NCBI GenBank assembly: GCA_035559315.1
Contig: DATMBJ010000115.1
Coordinates: 1-16,880 of the forward strand
DNA length: 16,880 nt
Direction: 5' to 3'
Source of the DNA: DATLZM01 sp035559315
Lineage (GTDB): Bacteria; Actinomycetota; UBA4738; HRBIN12
This document shows, piece by piece, positions 12,111 through 16,880 of the stretch; the stretch's first letter is position 1; every line of letters begins with the position of its first letter. The position numbers were made by a program, and so were the translations under genes. Below the pieces are notes generated by a model. The model searched no databases. It was given only the letters and a program-made list of their open reading frames with translations, and was not told the origin of the DNA.

Positions 12111-12545
12111 ATGTCCGAGATCGCCGAGCGCGAGGTCCGGATCGGTGAGGGGTTCGAGCGGCGGCCCCGCCGCGCCCCGCTCCTGCTCCTCGGCCTCGTG
12201 GTCCTCGGGGCGTTCCTCGCGGTCGGGTACACGATGTTCACCCGGTCGGTCGTCTACTACCTCACGCCCACCGAGGTCCTCTCCTCGGTGGGGCGCTACG
12301 TCCGGATCTCCGGCACGGTCGTCCCCGGATCGATCGAGGTCGACCCCGCCGCGGGGACCGTGACGTTCGAGGTCACGGACGGGCGCACCACGCTCGCGGT
12401 GGTCCACGAGGGCGCGCCCCCCGACACCCTCAAGGACGAGGCCGAGGCCGTCGCCGAGGGGCGCCTCGGCGCGGACGGCGTGTTCCACGCCGACCGGCTC
12501 TTCGCGCGGTGCCCCTCGAAGTTCGAGGCCAAGCCGGGGGGCTGA
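12111..12545 (+). CDS. ccmE: Cytochrome c maturation heme chaperone CcmE, Cys type
   Basis: A 144-residue membrane-anchored heme chaperone that takes heme from CcmABCD and hands it to CcmF outside the membrane. A basic N-terminus (ERRPRRAP) precedes one helix (about 23-40); the beta-barrel domain follows, with VVYYLTPTEV, VRISGTVVPGSI and TVTFEVTDG. The heme-binding end reads FARCPSKFEA: C134 replaces the His of classical CcmE (HxxxY), as in the CxxxY variants of archaea and some sulfate reducers. The next expected residue, Tyr, is Phe (F138), an unusual change. It starts the ccm operon; the Shine-Dalgarno is weak (GGAG). ccmA follows with one base between. Confidence 0.94.
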   Translation: MSEIAEREVRIGEGFERRPRRAPLLLLGLVVLGAFLAVGYTMFTRSVVYYLTPTEVLSSVGRYVRISGTVVPGSIEVDPAAGTVTFEVTDGRTTLAVVHEGAPPDTLKDEAEAVAEGRLGADGVFHADRLFARCPSKFEAKPGG

Positions 12546-12546
12546 G

Positions 12547-13275
12547 GTGGGTGCGTCGCTCGAGCTCGCGATCCGCCTGCGGGGCGTGACGAAGGCGTTC
12601 GGCTCCCAGATCGCGCTGGACCGCGTGGACCTCGACATCCCGCCCGGTTCGTTCGTCGCCGTGATGGGCGCCAACGGCGCGGGGAAGACCACCCTCCTCA
12701 AGGTGATCGCCGGCCTCGCGGTCCCGACGCGGGGCAGCGTGACGATCGGGGGGATCGAGATGCGGCGAGCCGGGCCGCGGCTCCGGGCCCTGGTCGGGTT
12801 CGTCTCCCACGAGCCGATGCTCTACCCCGACCTCACGGCTCGGGAGAACCTGGCGTTCCACGCCCGGCTCTTCGGACTGGACCGGCCGCGGGCGGCGGTG
12901 GAGGAGGTCGCCGCGCGCCTCGCGATCGAGCCGGTGCTGGACCGCCCGGTGCGCACCCTCTCCCGCGGCACGCGGCAGCGCGTGGCGCTGGCCCGGGCGC
13001 TCCTCCATCGGCCCGCCGTCCTCCTCCTCGACGAGCCCTACACGGGCCTCGACGAGGCGGCGGCCGCCTCGCTCTCGGAGCTCCTCGAGGGCCTGCGCTC
13101 GCCGGAGCGGGTGCTCGTGGTGACGCTCCACGACGTGGCGAGGGCCCTGGGCGGGCCCGGACGGCTGGTCGCGCTCTCGGGCGGGAGGGTCGCGCTGGAC
13201 CGCGAGCTGGATCCCGGGGACGAGGGCGCGGCCGCCGCGTACCTCGCCCTGCTCCGCGCGGAGGTGGGGCCGTGA
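12547..13275 (+). CDS. ccmA: Heme export ABC transporter ATPase CcmA
   Basis: A 242-residue ABC ATPase. The Walker A motif GANGAGKTT is at 41-49, the signature LSRGTRQR at 138-145, Walker B LLLDEP at 159-164 with GLD after it, and the switch His H195 in TLHD. The Q-loop position reads VSHEP, without Gln, as often in CcmA. With CcmB it powers release of heme-loaded CcmE from CcmC. The GTG start at 12547 is one base after the ccmE stop; its own stop overlaps the ccmB GTG, so coupling is tight. Placement between ccmE and ccmB makes the assignment secure over other ABC ATPases. Confidence 0.95.
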   Translation: MGASLELAIRLRGVTKAFGSQIALDRVDLDIPPGSFVAVMGANGAGKTTLLKVIAGLAVPTRGSVTIGGIEMRRAGPRLRALVGFVSHEPMLYPDLTARENLAFHARLFGLDRPRAAVEEVAARLAIEPVLDRPVRTLSRGTRQRVALARALLHRPAVLLLDEPYTGLDEAAAASLSELLEGLRSPERVLVVTLHDVARALGGPGRLVALSGGRVALDRELDPGDEGAAAAYLALLRAEVGP

Positions 13276-13949
13276 GCTGGCTCTCGCCCGCCCTCACGAT
13301 CGCCGGGAAGGACCTCCGCCTCGAGGCCCGGACCCGCGACGTCGTCGCGTCGGTCGGCCTGTTCGCCCTCCTGGTCGTGGTCACGGCGAGCTTCGCGTTC
13401 CCCGCGGGCGGGGCGGGGCGGGAGGGGGTCGCGGCCGGGGTCCTGTGGATGGCGTTCCTCTTCGCCGCGCTCCTCGGGATGGGCCGGTCGATGGCCCTGG
13501 AGAAGGAGGGCGGATGCCTCGAGGGCCTCCTCGTCTCCCCCGCGCCCCGCGAGGCGATCTACCTCGGGAAGCTCCTGGCGAACCTCGGATTCACCTCGGC
13601 CGTCGAGGTGCTGATCCTGCCGGTCTTCGTGGTGCTCCTCCAGCTCGCCCCGGCGGGGGACGTGCCGCTCCTGCTCGCGAGCACGGTCCTCGGGACCCTC
13701 GGCCTGGTCACCGTGGGGACCCTCCTCGCCGCCATGGCGGTGCACACGAGGGGCCGGGAGGCGATCCTGCCGCTCCTCGTGATGCCGGTGTCGGTGCCGG
13801 TGATGATCGCGGCGGTCAAGACGACCGAGGCCGCGCTCCGGGGGGCATGGAGCGCGGGCACCCGTTCCTGGCTGCTGCTCCTGGTCGGGTACGACGCCCT
13901 GTTCCTGCTGGTCGCGCTGGCGACCTTCCCCTACCTGATGGAGGAGTGA
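13272..13949 (+). CDS. ccmB: Heme export ABC transporter permease CcmB
   Basis: A 225-residue permease, near the usual 220. About six hydrophobic helices are seen. RSMALEKEGGCLEGLLVSPAPREAIYLGK is the hallmark cytosolic loop (R..E...G.LE.L..SP), and ILPLLVMPVSVPVMIAA is the conserved later helix. It pairs with CcmA. The GTG start at 13272 overlaps the ccmA stop by 4 nt (GTGA). ccmC begins one base after its stop. Confidence 0.95.
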   Translation: MSWLSPALTIAGKDLRLEARTRDVVASVGLFALLVVVTASFAFPAGGAGREGVAAGVLWMAFLFAALLGMGRSMALEKEGGCLEGLLVSPAPREAIYLGKLLANLGFTSAVEVLILPVFVVLLQLAPAGDVPLLLASTVLGTLGLVTVGTLLAAMAVHTRGREAILPLLVMPVSVPVMIAAVKTTEAALRGAWSAGTRSWLLLLVGYDALFLLVALATFPYLMEE

Positions 13950-13950
13950 G

Positions 13951-14655
13951 GTGGACCTCGAGACGACCGCGCGGACGGACGGGCGGCCCCGGGCGGGGCG
14001 CGCGAACCGACGGGCCCTGGGGGCGGGGGTGCTGGCCTCGGTGCCGGTCCTGCTCGCCGCCGCCTTCCTCTACGCGCCGGAGGACGCGAAGCAGGGCCCG
14101 GCGCAGCGGATCTTCTACATCCACGTCCCCTCGGCCTGGATCGGCTTCCTCGCGTTCGGCGTGGTGTTCGTCGCGAGCATCGCGTTCCTCGCGAGCGGCG
14201 CCCGGCGGTACGACGACCTGGCCGCGGCCTCGGCCGAGGTGGGCGTGCTGTTCACGACCGGGGTGCTCGTGACCGGCCCCCTCTGGGGGCGGCCGGTGTG
14301 GGGCGTGTACTGGACCTGGGACCCGCGGCTCACGAGCTTCCTGATGCTCTGGCTCCTGTACCTCTCCTACCTCGTGCTGCGGGGCTACGTCCCCGACCCC
14401 GCGCGTCGGGCGAGGTTCTCCGCGGTGCTCGGGATCGTGGGGTTCATCGACGTCCCCATCGTGTACCTGTCGGTGCGGTGGTGGCGCTCGGAGCACCCGA
14501 CCCAGCTCGTGTTCGAGCGGGGCGGGCTCCCGCCCCAGATGCTCGTGGCCCTGCTCGTCGGGCTCGCGGCCTTCACGCTCCTCTACCTCTACCTGCTCTC
14601 CGTCCGGCTGCGCGTGGAGCGGCTCCGCCGGGCCGAGGAGGAGGTGGCGTCGTGA
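13951..14655 (+). CDS. ccmC: Heme handling protein CcmC
   Basis: A 234-residue six-helix protein that binds heme at its outer face and loads it on CcmE. It has the tryptophan-rich WWD motif WGRPVWGVYWTWDP (112-125), and the two flanking heme-ligand His H58 (FYIHVPSAW) and H182 (WRSEHP), which correspond to H60 and H184 of E. coli CcmC. The N-terminal 20 residues are a polar extension. The GTG start at 13951 follows GAGGAG at the end of ccmB. The stop shares one base with the ccmD start. Confidence 0.96.
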   Translation: MDLETTARTDGRPRAGRANRRALGAGVLASVPVLLAAAFLYAPEDAKQGPAQRIFYIHVPSAWIGFLAFGVVFVASIAFLASGARRYDDLAAASAEVGVLFTTGVLVTGPLWGRPVWGVYWTWDPRLTSFLMLWLLYLSYLVLRGYVPDPARRARFSAVLGIVGFIDVPIVYLSVRWWRSEHPTQLVFERGGLPPQMLVALLVGLAAFTLLYLYLLSVRLRVERLRRAEEEVAS

Positions 14656-14780
14656 TGGGCGACGTCGGGTACGTGATCGCGGCCTACCTGGGGGCCGCGC
14701 TGCTCTACGGGGCCTACGCGCTCCACCTGCTGCGCCGGGAGCGCGCGCTCGAGGGGAGGGCCCGTGAACGACCTCGGTAG
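14655..14780 (+). CDS. ccmD: CcmD-like small membrane protein
   Basis: A 41-residue protein with one helix: MGDVGYVIAAYLGAALLYG, then ALHLLRRERALEG. The AY in the helix and the basic tail after it are CcmD features. CcmD helps release heme-loaded CcmE from the CcmABC complex. The ATG start at 14655 shares a base with the ccmC stop (TGATG), and the end overlaps the ccmF start by 17 nt. Position and pattern together identify it; alone the sequence would be too short. Confidence 0.85.
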   Translation: MGDVGYVIAAYLGAALLYGAYALHLLRRERALEGRARERPR

Positions 14781-16761
14781 GTTCGCGCTCCTGCTGGCGG
14801 TCGCCGCCTCGGCCTGGGCCGCCGCGAGCGGGTTCGTAGGGGCGCGGACCGGGCGGGCCGCCGCGGTCCGGAGCGCGGAGGGAGCCCTGCGGGCCACGGC
14901 GCTCTGCCTCTCGGTGGCGGGCGTCGCGCTGTTCCACGCCCTGCTCACGCGGGACTTCTCGCTCGAGTACGTGGCCTCCTACACGAGCCGGAGCCTGTCG
15001 ATCTTCTACACGCTCGGCGCGTTCTGGGCGGGGCAGGACGGATCGCTCCTGCTGTGGGCGTGGGTCCTCGCGCTCTACGGGGCGGTCGTCGTCCGCCAGA
15101 ACCGCACGGTGAACCGGGACCTGATGCCGTGGGTCGTGACGGTGCTGGCCCTGGTCCAGCTGGGCTTCACGTACCTCGTGGCCTTCCGCTCCAACCCGTT
15201 CTCCGAGCTCGCGTTCCCCCCGCCCGACGGCCAGGGCTTGAACCCCCTGCTCCAGAACTACGGGCAGTGGGCGCACCCGCTGACCCTCTACATGGGGTTC
15301 GTGGGGTTCACCGTCCCCTTCGCCTTCGCGATCGCCGCCCTCGCCACCGGGAACCTCGGCGACCGGTGGGTCCGGACCGTGCGGAAGTGGACGCTGTGGG
15401 CCTGGCTCCTGCTGACCGCCGGGATCATGTTCGGCGCCCGGTGGGCGTACGTCGAGCTCGGTTGGGGCGGCTACTGGGGGTGGGACCCGGTGGAGAACGC
15501 GAGCCTGATGCCCTGGCTCGCGGGGACCGCGTACCTCCACTCCGTGATGATCCAGGAGAAGCGGGGGATGCTGAAGGTCTGGAACGTGTTCCTCGTGGTG
15601 GCGACCTTCGCCCTCTCGATCTTCGGCACGTTCCTCACCCGCTCCGGCGTCATCTCCTCGGTGCACTCGTTCGCGGAGTCGGACGTCGGTCCGTCCCTGA
15701 TCCTGTTCGTCACCGTCGTCGTGGTGGCCTCGGGGGCGCTGATCGTCTGGCGGCTCCCCGAGCTCCGGACCGGGGGCCGGATCGACGCGGTCGTCTCGCG
15801 CGAGTCCTCGTTCCTCGTGAACAACCTGATCCTCGCGGCGATGGCCTTCGCGGTGTTCTGGGGGACCGTGTTCCCGCTGGTCGCGGAGGCGGTCCGCGGG
15901 GTGAAGGTCTCGGTGGGCCCGCCCTTCTTCGAGGGGGTCGTCACGCCGATGGCCGTCCTCCTCCTCGCGCTGATCGGCCTCTGCCCGCTCCTCGCCTGGC
16001 GGAAGGCGTCGCTCCGCAACCTCCGTCGGAACTTCGCGGGCCCGCTCGCGGTGGGGGCTGCGGCCGCCGCCGCCCTGGCGGCGGTCCTGCGCGGGCGCCC
16101 GGGGACGGTGCTGGTCCTCTCGCTCTCCGCCTTCGTGGGCGCCACCATCGTGCAGGAGTTCTGGCGGGGCGCCCGGGCCCGCCGCGGCGCGCGGAGGGAG
16201 GGATGGGGGAGAGCCCTCGCGGGCCTGTTCTCCCGGAACCCCCGACGGTACGGCGGGTACCTGATCCACGTGGGAGTGGTCGTCGTGATCGTCGGGATCG
16301 CGCTCCACGTGGCCTTCCGCCAGGAGGTCCGCACGAGCCTCCCGGTCGGGGGATCGGCGACGGTGGGCGACTACCGGGTCACGCTCCGGAGCCTCACGAC
16401 CGAGGAGGGCGCCGACCGCTTCTGCCTGGTCGGGAGCTTCGGGCTGCGGCGGGGCGGGGAGGACCTCGGGGGGGTCCGGGCGCTCAAGTGCCAGTACGCC
16501 AACCAGGAACAGCCGGCCACGGAGGTCGCGATCCACTCCACCCCCGCCGCCGACCTCTACATCATCATGCAGTCGGCGGACCCCACCGACCGCGTGGCCT
16601 CCGTGGCCCTCCTGGTCAACCCCGGCGTCTTCTGGATCTGGTTCGGCGCGCTCGTGGTCCTGGCCGGCGGGGTGATCGTCGGCTGGCCCGAGCGGCGCCC
16701 GGTCCGCGTGGAGGGGGTGCCGGATGCCTCCGGGCTCCTGCCGGCCGAGGTCCGCGCCTAG
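14764..16761 (+). CDS. ccmF: Cytochrome c heme lyase component CcmF
   Basis: A 665-residue polytopic membrane protein that joins heme to apocytochrome c. The WWD motif runs from about 227 to 250 (WAYVELGWGGYWGWDPVENA). His ligands H171 (WAHPL), H259 (YLHSVM), H301 (SVHSFAES) and H503 (YLIHVG) sit close to H173, H261, H303 and H491 of E. coli CcmF. FLTRSGVISSVHSF is a family signature. A large extracytoplasmic loop (about 515-615) before the last helix (about 619-640) contains C548 and C574 (FCLVGSF, LKCQYAN), whose role is unknown. The GTG start at 14764 overlaps ccmD. The length is normal (E. coli 647). It is the last complete ccm gene in the window. Confidence 0.97.
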   Translation: MNDLGRFALLLAVAASAWAAASGFVGARTGRAAAVRSAEGALRATALCLSVAGVALFHALLTRDFSLEYVASYTSRSLSIFYTLGAFWAGQDGSLLLWAWVLALYGAVVVRQNRTVNRDLMPWVVTVLALVQLGFTYLVAFRSNPFSELAFPPPDGQGLNPLLQNYGQWAHPLTLYMGFVGFTVPFAFAIAALATGNLGDRWVRTVRKWTLWAWLLLTAGIMFGARWAYVELGWGGYWGWDPVENASLMPWLAGTAYLHSVMIQEKRGMLKVWNVFLVVATFALSIFGTFLTRSGVISSVHSFAESDVGPSLILFVTVVVVASGALIVWRLPELRTGGRIDAVVSRESSFLVNNLILAAMAFAVFWGTVFPLVAEAVRGVKVSVGPPFFEGVVTPMAVLLLALIGLCPLLAWRKASLRNLRRNFAGPLAVGAAAAAALAAVLRGRPGTVLVLSLSAFVGATIVQEFWRGARARRGARREGWGRALAGLFSRNPRRYGGYLIHVGVVVVIVGIALHVAFRQEVRTSLPVGGSATVGDYRVTLRSLTTEEGADRFCLVGSFGLRRGGEDLGGVRALKCQYANQEQPATEVAIHSTPAADLYIIMQSADPTDRVASVALLVNPGVFWIWFGALVVLAGGVIVGWPERRPVRVEGVPDASGLLPAEVRA

Positions 16762-16880
16762 CCGGCGGGCGCGACGGGTCGCCCTCGCGGCCCTGGCCGG
16801 GGCCGCCCTCCACGGCCTCCTCCCGGCCGCCCCCCTCTGGGCCGCCACCCACGAGCGCGCGGCGGCCGCCGGGGCGGTGG
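16724..16880 (+). CDS. Start of a secreted protein, cut by the window end
   Basis: An open frame from ATG 16724, with GGAGGGGG about 5 nt upstream, overlaps the end of ccmF by 38 nt and runs off the window after 52 codons without a stop. The translation has a basic n-region (RPRSAPSRRARR), a hydrophobic core (VALAALAGAALHGLLPAA) and a likely signal cleavage after PLWA, leaving ATHERAAAAGAV. Position after ccmF suggests a cytochrome biogenesis or cytochrome gene; CcmH would be usual, but Cys-type CcmE systems often lack it and no CxxC is yet visible. Function is left open. Confidence 0.65.
   Translation, partial: MPPGSCRPRSAPSRRARRVALAALAGAALHGLLPAAPLWAATHERAAAAGAV

Noticed and set aside
13816..16848. 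A 1010-codon open frame on the minus strand opposite ccmC and ccmF
   Set aside because: Its translation is a low-complexity Arg/Pro/Glu/His mixture. The + strand genes have firm family motifs, and long antisense frames are expected at this G+C.
1..16880. CRISPR array, tRNA or rRNA genes, insertion sequences, prophage genes
   Set aside because: I looked for spaced repeats, cloverleaf-like segments and transposase motifs and saw none. Composition and gene style are uniform, so there is no sign of recent transfer.

Overview
This is a very GC-rich bacterial window (clearly above 70% G+C) with tightly packed, often overlapping genes, many GTG starts and long antisense shadow frames. Almost every recognisable gene concerns iron, heme, extracytoplasmic thiols or c-type cytochromes. 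The lineage cannot be fixed from the sequence. The multiheme cytochrome style (HGGYSSTTN before the first CxxCHxxH), a HemY-type porphyrinogen oxidase and possible leaderless promoters recall deep-branching anaerobic or facultative Actinobacteriota, with other high-GC lineages possible. That placement is inference.

Layout. Left edge (1-1118): C-rich sequence without a convincing gene, a small membrane protein on + (218-496), and a convergently overlapping NarL/FixJ-type response regulator on - (453-1118). Positions 1203-2567 (-) encode a HemY/CgoX-type porphyrinogen oxidase, divergent from a DUF411 lipoprotein on + (2690-3196). A translationally coupled three-gene operon on - (5176 to 3211) encodes a membrane-anchored redoxin, a glutaredoxin-like protein and a CcdA-type thiol transporter with a C-terminal YHS domain. 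After a 345-bp gene-free stretch with a strong hairpin comes a secreted six-heme c-type cytochrome on - (5522-6628), with a ribosome binding site matching the 16S rRNA tail over about 12 bases.

A compact - strand operon (12014 to 6804) encodes a TlpA/CcmG-like thioredoxin, an unusual FeoB, a FeoA fused to an eight-cysteine zinc-ribbon-like segment, a 220-aa two-helix membrane protein of unknown function, a 108-aa four-helix protein resembling half of heme A synthase, and a radical SAM/SPASM protein. Divergently on + lies a System I cytochrome c maturation operon, ccmE-ccmA-ccmB-ccmC-ccmD-ccmF (12111-16761), followed by the start of a secreted protein cut by the window edge (16724 onward).

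How it may fit together: Feo brings in ferrous iron; the HemY-like enzyme makes a porphyrin; the radical SAM enzyme could modify a tetrapyrrole or a peptide; CcmABCDE exports heme and loads it on CcmE; CcmF attaches it to apocytochrome; TlpA and the CcdA-redoxin set keep CxxCH thiols reduced; the six-heme cytochrome is a ready client. Most noteworthy are the Cys-type CcmE whose usual Tyr is Phe, the FeoAB variant linked to two membrane proteins and a radical SAM enzyme, and the CcdA-YHS fusion operon.
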